The notes beneath the pieces were generated by a model that was not told the DNA's origin, ran no database searches, and saw nothing but the letters and a program-made list of their open reading frames with translations. A stretch of DNA of 64,000 nucleotides from Calliopum simillimum (taxonomy: Eukaryota; Arthropoda; Insecta; Diptera; Lauxaniidae): positions 78,563,697 through 78,627,696 of the forward strand of contig OX638371.1 of assembly GCA_951812925.1 (NCBI GenBank). Direction: 5' to 3'. Each line of letters starts with the position of its first letter. The first letter of the stretch is position 1. This document shows positions 23,509 to 35,295 of the stretch, one piece after another. A program made the position numbers and the translations under genes.

Positions 23509-25063
23509 CGTCGCTCACTTGTACAACGGCCCTAATTGACATTTTTTTTGAAATCTACTTTATTACATATTCCTGAAGTCCAACCTCAAATACACCTTCA
23601 CCCAAAAAATTGGAACGGTAACACAAAAAACACCAACTTTATTAGGTGATATTAAAAAGCCCTATATGCATTCAACATTTTTTTAAATGTTAAAAGGCCC
23701 TAAATGCTAATACATCACGTAGCTATTACAGTAAAAATGTACAATGATCTTGAAAAAATTGCGCACTGCAATTTTATTTTGCTTAATGTTTTTAGGACCA
23801 CTGTAGAGGCTTAAAGCCAAAAAGGTGACCTCCTCACCCTTGCGCTTTAGCCAATATCTTGAAATATGTTTGATTCGATATATCTCGTTTTCTATTGGTC
23901 GCACAGAAAAAATATTGAACAAAAATTACGGGCAATGAAATTCTACTCATTTTTGATCTCGAACACGGTATCCATAAGTTGATACTTCGAGCGGTAGAGG
24001 CCGCCAAAGTTACAAAAAATCAGTTTTTTCCATTTGCACCCACTGGGTGTTAATTTTCCAAAAAGTTGTGATAACATAATTTGTAGCGCTTGGAAAAACA
24101 AGCAAAATTAATTTTAAATGAAGTGATTATCTTAATTGGTTCTCGAGTAATTAAGTACTATGTGATCAATGTTCGGATAAAAAACAGCCTATAACAATAT
24201 TTTGAGCATATTTTCAATTGGACTCATAGTTTTCGAGATATGACCTTTTTGAAATTTTGTGAAATTTTTCAATTACAACAACAAATAATCAACACCAACA
24301 ACAACAACAACAACAAAATATCTTTCATATGACACCAATATTTTACAAATCCATCCAGGTATTCCTAACTTATAGCGGTTTTCATAAAAGATATATCCGG
24401 ATCTTCCGATGGCTATGCCTCCGAAACTAGGTCCGGGATACCTTTTTGATTACATATTCTTTTTAAGGACTAAGGACTCAATGATAAAAAATTTGTTTCA
24501 AAATTTTAGCGAATTTTTCACTAAACGACACATGGCCTTGAAATATTTTTTCTCAGACATTCTGGAAAAAAACGAAACCCGGATTCGGATTCAGGACGTC
24601 AAAGTCCCTAGGAAACACATGGTCTGGTCAAAACGCCATGACATTTTTTTTTTGTAAGCCTGTGTAATTCGCCATTCATCTAATGCAATCGTTTGAATAA
24701 ATTTATTTATTCAAGTTTTTTTTTAATTTCTTTTTGTTTATTAAAAAAACTACATTAAATAGTACATACTTCTTTAATTTTGTTGTAAACGAATTACATT
24801 TTTAGTTTTCAAAGTTACTGCAAAAGGCCCTAAATGCACTTTCGAATACAAAAAAATTATGTCAAAAAGCCCTAATTGAAATAAAATAAATATCAATAAA
24901 AAAAATTAACGTTTTTCGTTAAAAATAATTATGTTAATATTTTTGTAACTAAACTGCATTTAAACAAAAGTGAATATTCTGCATTGTCGGTTTATATACA
25001 GTTTTTTGTGTTCCTGAACAAAACTAAAAATGTCAATTAGGGCCGTTGTACAAGTGAGCGACG
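23509..25063. mobile_element. 1555-bp DNA element with 37-bp perfect TIRs and ATAT duplication
   Basis: CGTCGCTCACTTGTACAACG, then GCCCTAATTGACATTTT (23509-23545), is perfectly inverted at 25027-25063. ATAT flanks both sides (23505-23508, 25064-25067). Removing the element and one ATAT restores the host transposase frame MRYIAVIAGTSK, which independently proves the insertion. Subterminal GGCCCTAA-type motifs repeat inside (near 23660, 23696, 24827 and 24870). No transposase is recognisable, and I cannot assign the superfamily. Confidence 0.88.
24240..24420. repeat. Partial copy of the fold-back family at 59643-61265
   Basis: An (AAC)n run near 24300 is followed by ATCTTTCATATGACACCAAT and TATCCGGATCTTCCGAT, matching the right arm near 61140-61240 (ACCTTTCATATGACACCAAA, TATCCTGATCTTCCGATTGC). 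It sits inside the 23509-25063 element. Confidence 0.6.
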
Positions 25064-25780
25064 ATATATTGCTGTAATTGCAGGTACCTCGAAATCTACT
25101 ATACAAAGACTAAAGAAGAAACGTAAGCCAAAAACCTTCAAATTTCAAAAAGTACCAGATCGTACCGATGAAAAGTAGCTGAAGGCTTAAAAGCAAGCCC
25201 GAAAGTTATATAAAAGTTTCCCGACTAAATTTAACTGTAGCGAATTGGACGATGAAATACACGTAAAGGCGGATTTCAAATAGCTAACGGGACACGAAAG
25301 TTCCACCTGTGCGGAGAAGAGGCAGATCCAGAGCAAAATTTGGGCAAAGAAATCATAAAATTTCCCTAGCATTATATGGTCTGCCAGGCCATATCCACCA
25401 GCATTCTGAGAAGCAGTTTTTTTTTTTTTTTGTGAACACCTGGGACAAGGAATTCGAAAATTTTTATCGACGAGTGTCTTGAAAAACCTTTTTTGCCATT
25501 TATTCGTGAGCACAAAGTTATTGTTATATTCTGGCCTGATTTAGTTACATTTCCTTACTCTTAAGCCACCATAGAGTGGTGTACAAAAGCAAAAATGAAC
25601 ATTTTGTTTCAAAAAGGCGAATCCATTTAACTGCTCAGAACTTCGAACTTTTGAGAGATATTGAAATTGGATCTTCGAAGGAGTAATAAAACTGGGAAAA
25701 AAAAAACAAGATTTCAAAAATAAGTGGTGAAGGCTGTACGGTACCCGCGACGAAACAACTGGGCAAATCTTAATATTTTA

Positions 25781-26150
25781 CAGAAAAAAAAAAAATAATT
25801 GTTGATAGTTCTAAGATTTTTTATACTGATTATACTGCTCATTAATAAAAATTAATAAAAAAAAATTCATTGGGCATTCTTTTATTGATGAAAACAAAGT
25901 ATCAAATTTTTTTGGACCAGTCCTTTTGTATCAAAAAATGCTCGCAAAGTCTTGAAAAAATATCGCAATACATAAAAAAATTTCAAAAGTATCAAACAGG
26001 ATCGAAAAATATCGAAGATTGTTAAGTTGTGTCGAGAAGTCAAAAATAATACGAAAGCAGAAAACTTTGACACCCTTTTCAAGCCGATATAATGAACCGA
26101 TTTAAGTATTACTTGTACCACAGAATAGGTGTAGCTTACCTTCACACTAA
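25781..26150. other. Non-coding DNA, nothing recognised
   Basis: AT-rich, with no supported frame or repeat arm. Confidence 0.4.
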
Positions 26151-26159
26151 AAAAAAACC

Positions 26160-26330
26160 TTTTATGTTGAAAGTTGGCGATACCATGCCCCTAAGTGGAA
26201 AATCCACTGTAACAACTAAATCGCTGCATCGATTTCCATCAGATTTGGTATGAAGATAGGGTTAACACTAAGGAACGATAATATGACCTATTTGTTTTCA
26301 AGTTGGCTTTACTACTTAAAGCCAAATTGA
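26160..26330. repeat. Dispersed copy of the GGCGTGG repeat family
   Basis: ACCATGCCCCTAAGTGG and AGGGTTAACACTAAGGAACG are inverted counterparts of text at 860-1000. The copy is short and diverged. Confidence 0.55.
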
Positions 26331-27963
26331 AGTGGTCGAATGTTGGCCACAAGGCGAACCTAGTAGGAATCAATTGAAAAGTGTTAAAAAGCTGTATCCA
26401 TAGAATCTCATCAAAATATCATAACTTGTACCAGCGCCACCTACTCATGATTAAATTCCCGCAGCTTTATCTCTCTCTTTATCTCTTTATCTCTTATCTC
26501 TCTTTAAAATCATCTCAGTAGTTTGGAATTCAAATGGCTTTGCATAAATATACTGGCCACGATATAGATTATTTAATTATTAATTATGACACAAAATATG
26601 TATGACATTATTTTTGCCTCATTATAGACTTATTTCCATTAAAAAAAAAAAATTCATTCGATTTTAAAGTGCTTAAAGGGGCAAAAGTTATGTGATACAC
26701 ATTTTGTGCCATTATTATCGGTTATTTCTACGATATCATTTTTTCAGCTTAATGCTATCAATTTCAAACCATCAAGTAATCTTTTCTTTAAAACAGAGCC
26801 CAATTTTATTCATTTCTGACAAAATTTCAGCTAATTCATATTATGACATTATATGTGTTCCTTTAAGGACTTACTCCAATAAAACCGTTGGTTTTGCGAA
26901 TTTCGAAAAATTAAAAAATTTTTAGGAATCTAAAATTTTCCGGTGTTCTACCTATTACCAACCAACTCGTTTAATAAGATAAGATAGGCAAGTACAGGCA
27001 GATCATATTGGATGTTTCACAATCGCAATGACTCAAAGTTTTCGTAAAATGATTCAAACCAACGAACCGGCCCTGTTTCTATGTAAATCTGTATGACTAT
27101 GGTCCTATGAGAAAGTGGTGTCTATTTTCTAACTATAAATGCACTGAGTTTATTGCATTCTAATACAATACGCGTTTTTATGTTTCATAATTTATTTGTT
27201 TTTTATTGACTCAATTACATTACAAAACCTAAACTTAAATATGATAAAGCTTAAAGAATCATAAAACAAAATGTACCCAAAGGTATAAATAAATAACAAT
27301 TAAAGACTTTGTCAATGCTTTTCGGTAACTATAAGAAACATTAAAGACCATACTTCTGCATTTACTATATGATGATTATAAAAAACAAAACTGCCCCAAT
27401 AATATTGAAGGCAATCAACCAAAAAAAAAAATAACATGGGTTATTATTTTGTCGACAAGAAAGTTTAGTTACAAAAATTTTTGGACAAAATAAGAATTTT
27501 TGGTAGCTAAATGATATGGAATTTGAACTTTGCATGATGCCAAGTTATCTGTAAATAGTATTGTAATACAATAAAAAATTGTAAATAGGTTATTCATACA
27601 TGTAAATTTCTAATTAAGAAAAAATAATAACTTTATTAATTTTTAATTAGCTATAAATTAAAATTTACCATAAAGCTTGAATAATATAAATAAATATCAT
27701 TATTTGCGTCAAAACGCCACAATTGAACTGCAAAGTAAATAAAATATGTAACAACAATTCGGTACATTTTCAATTCACATTAACCCTAGAAAGCTGACAT
27801 TCGTCTATTGTTCGAACACACGTTGAATAATATCCTTGCCACATACACTGATAAATAAGAAACAAAGTACTTTGCCTCATCAACGAATTGTTAGTTAACA
27901 TGGAGACCTTAGTGAGGGAATTAAGCAGAGTTATCTTCCTAGGATTAACAATTACAATTACAC
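26331..27963. other. Non-coding DNA
   Basis: Contains a CTTTATCTCT-type simple repeat at about 26465-26510 and otherwise unremarkable AT-rich sequence. No coding region supported. Confidence 0.45.
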
Positions 27964-28766
27964 GACGCTACAAATATTAACTTGGAAATTGGTGACATAT
28001 GTTTCGGCTATTACCACATACACATATATATATTTGCATATATATATATGTACATAGCCTCATCAGACCTATTTTAGTTAATCTTTGCTTCTTACTAGAA
28101 TCGAACCTGCAGCCTTCTGCATTCTAATGGAAGAGTGCAGCAGGCCTCTACCACTTAGGCCACGCTACGGAACGATCTACCTCGTCAAAGATCCTCACAT
28201 AAATAACACTGTTGTTGTTGTTATTTATGTAAGTACACTTGTTGCTATTAGCTGTGTTCATTGGAAATATTTTCTTAATTGTTTATTATGTTGAATGCAC
28301 TCTCAAATTTGGTTTTGAGACATGCTATCTTCCACAATTCACAATTAATATCCCACTGTTGTGGATTATTTGTCCACTGCTAGTGAGAATCTTGCTCTCG
28401 CAAGGTTATAATTGTAAATGTTAGAATTCTAACATTAATAGGCGGGTTCACCTTTTCAATATTAAATGATTTTTCACAAATTAAAATGATTTTTAATTTT
28501 GCTTTTTAAGACTGCTATTTTTGAATATTCCATTAATACGAACTTGTACAGTCAAATTATACATATATATATATGCAAATATATATATATATGTGTATGT
28601 GGTAATAGCCGAAACATATGTCACCAATTTCCAAGTTAATATTTGTAGCGTCAGTTGTTGTTCATTGCAAATTTGACTGTACAAGTTCGTATTAATGGAA
28701 TATTCAAAAATAGCAGTCTTAAAAAGCAAAATTAAAAATCATTCTAATTTGTGAAAAATCATTTAA
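27964..28766. repeat. Interlocked inverted repeats around a tRNA-like module
   Basis: Arm P (27964-28050, ACGCTACAAATATTAACTTG onward, ending in TA repeats) is inverted at 28561-28652. Arm Q (28463-28558, TTTTTCACAAATTAAAATG to TTGTACAGTCAAATT) is inverted at 28670-28766. The second P arm lies exactly in the loop of the Q pair. Arms match almost perfectly, so the structure is young. The tRNA-like segment 28092-28168 lies between the P arms. Confidence 0.82.
28092..28168 (-). other. tRNA-like sequence / SINE head
   Basis: The minus strand reads GTGGCCTAAGTGGTAGAGGCC, an A-box and D-arm-like hairpin, and 40-odd bases later GCAGGTTCGATTC, a B box. The anticodon arm cannot form a 7-base loop and the acceptor ends do not pair, so it is not a functional tRNA by inspection. 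It is probably a tRNA pseudogene or SINE promoter captured in the fold-back. Confidence 0.5.
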
Positions 28767-29280
28767 TTACAATTACAATTATTTAATTCATTTTTTTAAA
28801 TTTGGGAATTCTTGTTATATTCTCCTGTGACTTCTAAGAAGAAAGCAGTGCCAAATTAATATTTCGTCTCTGTTCAAGTAAAAAACACTATTAGAACGTG
28901 AATCGAGGAAATGCTGGATAGAATCAAAGACACACAGGATTGAAGAAAAAGTTAAGGACTTGGTTAAGAAGAAGACTAAAACTGAGACCAAGACACAATA
29001 TCAAAATTAGATTTAAAATAAAAATTTAACATAATTACGTCAGGAAGCTCTGTAGCTCTGTTCGAATACCAAAATTAATTTTTACTCAACAATTTACTAA
29101 GTTCTCTCATCAATATCATATCTCATCAATACGAGTTTAGTTTTTGAACTTGAACTACTACAAAATTACAATACTCTTCATATCTGAAAGCTTTAAACCC
29201 TAGTTCGACATTAATTTTAGCTCAATCTTCTCATCGAAAAAAATATTTCTTGTTAAAATTTAAATTACATGAAAAAAACA
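28767..29280. other. Non-coding DNA, nothing recognised
   Basis: No supported feature. Confidence 0.4.
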
Positions 29281-29690
29281 TCAATTTTTCGAATGTTCGA
29301 AAATTTTGAGGATTTTCAGGATTGAAAATAAGCCTATTCGCAAAATGGCACACTTAAAGTGCACAGCTTGATTGCATACATTACAATGAATGGAGTACTT
29401 TCCGTTCAACTTTTTTGGCATTGCAGCTTTGCCTTGTTCTTCAGAATCCGATGAACTTGGAATCGTTGCTGCTGATGTCGACACTGAAAGGGTTTCTTCG
29501 GTGGCATTTCGGCTGTTTTATATTCTCTTGCTCTTTCGCTTGCTTCAAAAGTTTGGCCTCGGCTTTTTGACGTAGAGTGTGAACGTTCTTTGGCAATGTC
29601 AAAATGTTGGTTTGCATTGACTTTCGACCACGACTATATTTTTTCCCCGGAGAACTACGTTTGAGAAGACTGGCCACTTTCAATGCACTA
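29281..29690 (-). pseudogene. Pogo-like transposase C-terminal fossil
   Basis: Minus-strand frames read KRSSPGKKYSRGRKSMQTNI, then a Lys-rich amphipathic stretch (RQKAEAKLLKQAKEQENI), then TIPSSSDSEEQGKAAMPKK and a cysteine cluster CNVCNQAVHFKCA. The order basic linker, acidic Ser-rich stretch, then C-x2-C...H-x2-C is that of the C-terminal PHD-like part of DDE_1/pogo-type transposases. The pieces are in two frames, so at least one frameshift is present. I found no convincing TIRs around it, so it may be a truncated relic. Confidence 0.55.
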
Positions 29691-31084
29691 TAAACCTAAG
29701 CACCTGATATGTTCGGCATAGATGATGTGCTGACCACTGTTGTGCACTGATTTTTCCCACTCAAACGTAAGAACGTCAAAAAAAAATAATGTCTGACAAC
29801 TCCCCAAATTTGTTGTCTCACGACTCACAGTGCGGCAAACTCTAAATTTTCTGGCCATAAGTCGATTAAATAACGATTGAATTTTCAAACTATGCGAAAG
29901 TGATTCATAAAGATTCCTTAACAATATGTGTGAATTTGGGCGAAATTGACCGACGGACATGCCCACCTCCGATATAACCTAAAAACAATTTTGATCGTAA
30001 CTCTTACATTTTTAATTAGAAATTGTTAAGATTTGGTAAAATAAGAGTATACCAATAACCTATGATGTTCACAAAAAATAGACTAAGTCAAAAAATTGCT
30101 GGAACTAAGTGGAACTTGTTTTTGGCGCTCTAGCAATCAATGTACTCAATAGAAATTTTGGGTTATTTAGAAATATGCCACTTTTACCGATATTTTTTTC
30201 TTTTATGAAAGTGATACACCAAATTATTTAGAAAGAAACAGAGTTGAATAGATATATGAAGCCGAAAAATAATTTAAAATTGTAAGCAAAACTTGTCCAG
30301 CGATTTTCATTTGGCGCAATTTTAATCACAATTTTCGATATCAAACAGTTTTCTATGTTCTGACGTTTGTACGCTATAAAGTATACATCGAAACCATGTT
30401 ACTGTCTCGGTTACTGATATCCTGGACAATTTTTTTCCAAAATATCTTACCAAAACTTTCCGGAATTAAAGTTTCTTTTGGACTTTTGGCCGTGATATAT
30501 GGATTTTGCTGTACTGTGCGACTCCTCAAATCATATATATTCAAAATCGGTGCATAGTTGCTAGCACATTGTAAGTTCATGCAAAAATTAAAGTGTGTGT
30601 CCCATTGAAATATAAAATTCTCTGAGTACTGCGACATATGGAAAGCTTAACTCAGTTTCTGTGTAAAAGTTTTGCACAGTAATGTGTGAAAAATATGCCA
30701 TACAATTTGATTTCATGTGTATTTATAGCTCTCAGCGAGGTTATGTCAACTATTGATTAAATAATTTCTGCTCGACAGAAAAATTGGGTATTTGTGGTAG
30801 ATTGTCTAAGACTGACATCCCATTATGGGATTTTACGATGTACCGAAGTGTCTTTGTGGAGATTTTGGTACATCGTTTTTTGACACATAGGTATGCATAA
30901 TGACATTTCGATTTCTTTTGACATAACCGCGAAATTAAACTACTAAACATATTTTACACAAAATAGTATACAAATTTTTCTCGGCAACATTTAACATTTT
31001 TATCTGCTGCATCTGAAATTCTCTCACCATTGTGTAAAACTTTTCTCAGCAATATTTAAAACTTAATTCAATTTCTGAATGGCT
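29691..31084. other. Non-coding DNA
   Basis: A short GGCGTGG-family trace (ACATGCCCACCTCCGATAT near 29957) is the only known motif. Minus-strand frames near 30374 and 30750 have no recognisable domains and no splice or start context to support them. Confidence 0.4.
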
Positions 31085-31099
31085 CCCCTTTTTGCTCGA

Positions 31100-31240
31100 A
31101 AATGTCGTTAAATTTAACACAAACTGTGTTAAATTTGTGTAAATTTTAACACAGTTTGTGTCATATTTCACACAATTTGTGTCATATTTCACACAGTTTG
31201 TGTCAATTTTAACACAGTTTTTGCCATATTTCACACATTT
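31100..31240. repeat. Short tandem repeat, 21-25 bp unit
   Basis: About six copies of units like GTCATATTTCACACAGTTTGT alternate with TTTTAACACAGTTTGTGTC. It translates to an apparent repeated protein on the minus strand (NCVKYDT repeats), but that is a by-product of the repeat. Confidence 0.85.
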
Positions 31241-31244
31241 TTAT

Positions 31245-31855
31245 TTAGAGTATACAAAACGCTTAGGTACGTCTGGAATGTTAAAATGAAATGAAAGCTT
31301 TTTACTGAGCACAAGCGCTTGTTGCTGAAAAATTAGCGCTTGTGAAGGGCTACTTTTCCCCTTGGGTAGCAATATTTTACGCAGTTGATTGCAAAACATG
31401 TGACGTATTTGTGCTAATATTCGTCTACATTCTAACACAAACAAATTTTCTTTTAATTGTGCTAGTAAGGTCTATTAATGTGAGAATGAGAGCATTGATT
31501 GTGCTATGACAAATTTTATGTTCAAGAGGAGCGCGCTCTCTTTTCAAAATTTTCTGCTTACTAACGCTGCCTTTGCAAAAAAAAAAAACTGAATTTTGGG
31601 AAGGACTGACGCAAAACACTGAAAAATGATGAAATTTACTATATGAAAAATAAACAAAACAAAAATTTTTTTATCAAAACACCATTCACTATGTCATTTT
31701 TGTCAAATCAATACTGCAGGGCAAATCTTTTTGCACCACACCGTTCTGTTTTTCCCACCGCTTCGCTTCATTTTCCCATTCATTAGTTTTGGTTAAAATT
31801 TTCCATTGATGGACATGGTGGGTATGGGATCTTTTTCCACTCAAAATACCAATTG
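31245..31855. other. Non-coding DNA, nothing recognised
   Basis: No supported feature; short minus-strand frames lack any motif. Confidence 0.4.
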
Positions 31856-32330
31856 TCATTATATTGAGAGAACGAAGAGAGTGGTGGAGCAAGCATTGGC
31901 GTTCGGAGTCGGATAGCGTGCAATCGGATCACATGGTTGAAATTGTGGCGTCACATCGCAATTGGAAACCAGATTGAACTGACAACAACAACAACAACAG
32001 CAACAACAAAAGCAACAACAACAAAAGCAACAACATGCAAATGATAAGTGGCGATATTTAAGTTGACGCCAGCATAAAGCGTGGCAAAGAATGATTTTTT
32101 CTCCCTTTCGATTCACCACTGCACCGCAAAAAAAGCCCCAAACTGTGCGTTTTTGTTATCAAATGATCATCGGTACGCGTACCGAGAGCAACGTTCAATG
32201 GGTTACACTTCGATTCGCGTTCGCAAAGTTCGGTTTCTATTTTTATTTGTTGTTGTTGCGTTGTATTTATTATTCTGATATACCCGCAATACGAGTAATT
32301 GCTCTGTTGAGTCAATTTACGATATGAAGT
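31856..32330. other. GC-richer, complex island with CAA/CAG run
   Basis: This is one of the few less AT-rich patches (for example GTTCGGAGTCGGATAGCG and CGTTCAATGGGTTACACTTC). It includes an (ACA)n-type run at 31982-32034. Open frames on both strands are interrupted and none shows codon-like structure. It could be an untranslated exon, enhancer or alternative promoter of the minus-strand gene whose first intron it occupies; nothing decides between these. Confidence 0.35.
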
Positions 32331-32699
32331 AACATGAATTCATAGAAATGATATAATAAATAAATAAATACAAAGCGAATGTTTATTTTGGATTTTATTG
32401 CAGTCGATATCTAAGTGCTCGAACAAGTCATGATTGTTGGTGGGACTGCGCCGAAGCATTTGAGCGTTAGCGACATCTAAGGTTTTCATAAAAGTAACTG
32501 ACCCAATTTATTCGCTTTTATCTGCAATATTTTTACTACGCATTCGCATTAATATTGATGTCTTACAACTAATCCGATAGTTACTGCTTTTCTTAAGAAG
32601 AGCTTCATAAAGCTTATTCCAGAAAAAGTTCTTATTTATACACACAATAACAATTATGCATTTATATTGAATAAACATAAATTATATATTAGGCTAGAG

Positions 32700-32760
32700 C
32701 AGTGGTTCTCAACCTATGTGCCGCGGCACTTTAGTGTGCCGTGAGATTTTTGAAATGTGC
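32700..32760 (+). mobile_element. Lone hAT-type terminal sequence
   Basis: CAGTGGTTCTCAACCTATGT followed by GCCGCGGCAC and GTGTGCCGTGAGA is the classic 5' end of a widespread hAT (Charlie-like) group. I did not find the complementary AGGTTGAGAACCACTG end within the window, so this is an isolated or truncated end. A candidate 8-bp target site is GGCTAGAG just before it. Confidence 0.6.
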
Positions 32761-33113
32761 TGCCACTGCCAGAAAGCAAATTTGACGACATGATTTTTTA
32801 AGGTTTCTGGAAATTAAAACCTTTTGGTCATAATAGCATTTTACACCAATTTATAAATTGTGATGTTATGATGTGCAGACTACCTCCCACCACACCTTCT
32901 TTTCCTAACATACTTCCATGTGGTAGTAACTAAAAGGGATAGTTGGGCTATTTAAAATTCATTCTTTAAAAAATATACAGATTGGTCAAAATTGGATAAA
33001 GGTACTGGATCAGGAAATTTTTCCGAGTATACAGAATAAACAAAGGGAACAATCGAAAATAAATGTATTCAGCTTGCCAATTCCAGATGATCAAGTCTAT
33101 AAACTTGAAAGCA
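32761..33113. other. Non-coding DNA
   Basis: Possibly the interior of a decayed hAT element, but nothing recognisable remains. Confidence 0.35.
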
Positions 33114-33115
33114 TA

Positions 33116-34340
33116 CGTGGGCTGCTATATATCTTCTGGCCTAATAATGAAAATGCGAATATTTATCATCAAAAATGGTTTTATTGTTTTTCAAAGTATT
33201 CTCCAGCATGGTTTGTACACTTTTGCATGCGCTTAAACAAATTGTCGAAGCACTTTTTCCACTCCGATTGAGACTCTCCAAAACATGGTTTTTGATCGCT
33301 TCAACAGCATCTTCTGGCGACGAAAATCGTTGACCACGCATTTTTTTCTTGATGTGCGGGAACAAAAAAAAAGTCATTGGGTGCCAAGTCAGGGCTGTAC
33401 GGCGGATGACCCATCAATCCGACGTTTTGGCCGGTCAAAAAGGCGATGGTTTGAACCGATGTGTGAGAGCTCGCATTGTCATGGTGAATAATTATTCGAC
33501 TTCTCTTGTTCTTTTTTCGCATTTCTCCGAAGACTTCAGGCAAACAAATTATGGTGTACCACTCAAAATTGACTGTCTTACGTTGCTCAAGCGGAACAGT
33601 CGCCACATGACCAGTTTTGCCGAAGAAACAGGCAACCATTTGCTTCGAAGTGCTTCCTTCACGAACAACTTTCGTTGGATTTGGCTCGTCTTCGAAGACC
33701 CACACGGTCGATTGCTGTTTTGTTTCTGGCTCATACGCATAGATCCATGATTCGTCACCTGTGACAATCTTATAAACGTCTTTTGAAGCACCGCGATCGT
33801 ATTTTTTCAACATTTCTTTGCACCAATCGACACGAGCCTATTTTTGAGCGATTGTCAAATTGTGCGGGATCCAACGAGAACAAGCATTTTTTACGGCTAG
33901 GTGTTCATGCAATATCGAATGAATGCTGGTGGAAAAAAAGGCCCAAGGATGCTTCTATCTCACGGTATGTCACATGACGATCTTGAATTATCAGTTCACG
34001 GATGGCATCAATGTTCTCTGGCACAACGGCCGTTTTTGGACGACCTTCACGGAATTCGTCTTTGAGCGAGCGTCGGCCACGATTGAATTCATTAAACCAG
34101 TTTTTCACAGTGCTATAAGATGGTGCTTCATCGCCATATAAAGATTTAAGTTCATCGATGCACTCTTGTCGTGATAATCCACGTCGAAAGTTGTGAAAAA
34201 TGATCGAACGAAAATGTTCACGAGTTAATTCCATTTTTTGCCAAATTGATTTTTTCAAGTCACTGTAAACAACACAAATGATGGTCGTACGTCAAAACGT
34301 TCTGAGTACGTTTATGCTAAAAAAAATCAAACTTTCCAAT
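33116..34340 (-). mobile_element. Near full-length mariner (mauritiana-like, DD34D)
   Basis: The 3' end begins at 33116 after TA with CGTGGGCTGCTATATATC, matching the TIR of the mariner at 22263. The transposase occupies 33181-34234 on the minus strand. The 5' untranslated part (CGTACGTCAAAACG, TTTATGCTAAAAA) matches the other copy to about 34330, after which the 5' TIR is lost. Confidence 0.88.
33181..34234 (-). pseudogene. mariner transposase, complete length but with frameshifts and stop
   Basis: From the ATG at 34234 the protein reads MELTREHFRSIIFHNFRRGL, the helix-turn-helix block with STVKNWFNEFNRGRRS, and REGRPKTAVVPENI. A frameshift lies near 33920; then SILHEHLAVKNACSRW, a TAG stop after TIAQK, and the catalytic core follow. 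The three catalytic landmarks are TGDESW, HHDNASSH and SPDLAPND; 34 residues separate the second and third Asp, the DD34D signature of mariner. A second frameshift occurs near 33365 (NDFF / FPHIKKKMRGQRF), and the end is EYFEKQ with a stop at 33183-33181. All domains are present at the usual length (about 345 residues), but the gene cannot make an intact protein. Confidence 0.93.
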
Positions 34341-34942
34341 AGAAATGTCAGATTGCACCTGGCAACACTAATCTTCATTGGAGATTGGAGCTTTTGCTTT
34401 TATTACTTATTTTCTTAAGCAAAACTTCTTAGAGCTCCGCTAAAAAATAATATTAATTTCAGCGAAATCGAAGGGGGTGTGGCAGTTCTATTATTACAAA
34501 CCTAGCGATTTCCACTTGATTGATACAAACACGACAATCTCCAAATTTCTTATCAAATTTGTCCATAAACCCCTTTGAGGATTTGATTTAAACTTGGTTT
34601 ACATCCTCATCTAACTCTATTCTACAGAATTGGAAAACATACAGTATACTAAATTCGTGTATCTTCAGAGATACACGTTTTTCTTAGTTTTCACAAATTT
34701 GAAAAAAGTGGAGATTGTCGCCTTTGCTTCTATACCCCTCATATGATTTTTAATTTTCATGATAACACAACTTGATCACAACTTTTTAAAAACCTAACTC
34801 ATTTTGAAGGTGAAGGACATTACTATTTATGAATTGAACAGAAATCTAATTTAGTGCGTCCTCTATATCTGTGCAAAGATGACAAAACTAGGTATCGCAT
34901 GTTTTCATAATTTTTCAGGAGAGGCAATTTTAATTTTACGTT
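34341..34942. other. Non-coding DNA, nothing recognised
   Basis: No supported feature. Confidence 0.4.
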
Positions 34943-35295
34943 CCCAACGGGAAACGGAAGCGCATTGAAACGACTTCAGTTGCGCTTCTAGGGAAGCTAG
35001 AAGCTGCTTCCAGTGCTGTTCTCACTACTTATCTTTTTTATCTTTTTTATTTAGCACATGAAATACGCTTCCGTGGAAGCATACATTTGGAAGCATATAA
35101 AATACGCTTCCGTGGAAGTTTTTCAAAATTTTAAGTTCCATTTCACAAAAATTACTTTTTTTCTGTAACTTTTGGTAGATTTATTAACTTTTATAAGCAA
35201 TAAAACAAAATAGAATTTGAAAAAAATTTGTAAGCTACCAGAGATGTGCTTCTATTGCGCTCTTTTTGGAAGCAGCTTCATTTCTTCCCGTTGGG
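34943..35295. mobile_element. 353-bp MITE with CCCAACGGGAA ends and GCTTCC/GGAAGC palindromes
   Basis: CCCAACGGGAA at the left is inverted at the right end (TTCCCGTTGGG). Inside, GCTTCCGTGGAAGC occurs at about 35068, with a close copy at about 35107, and many single GAAGC/GCTTC blocks recur. The short length, inverted ends and lack of coding identify a MITE. The target duplication is unclear, so the superfamily is unassigned. Confidence 0.68.

Larger units (their letters stand above)
23183..25780 (+). mobile_element. Decayed Tc1/mariner-type transposon, copy 1 (split by an insertion)
   Basis: From GTGCTAGTTTTTCTATAT onward the sequence is colinear with 54214-54800. A coding fossil appears on both sides of the insertion 23509-25063. 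Before it is NSDTSMRY; after it come IAVIAGTSKSTIQRLKKKRK, then LDDEIHVKADFK, and later a degenerate FWPDLVTFPYS...EWC-KAN block. An FWPDLA..HY...EWY block is a landmark of the catalytic region in one group of Tc1/mariner-type transposases. Frameshifts and stops are frequent. The outer ends could not be fixed precisely. Confidence 0.6.

Noticed and set aside
28092..28168. Functional tRNA gene
   Set aside because: A and B boxes are present but the anticodon arm and acceptor stem do not form; kept only as a tRNA-like module.
31046..31234. Protein with NCVKYDT repeats
   Set aside because: It is produced by the 21-25 bp tandem repeat; no start context or conservation evidence.
33349..34141. Plus-strand frames of 72-133 residues
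   Set aside because: They are antisense to the mariner transposase fossil.
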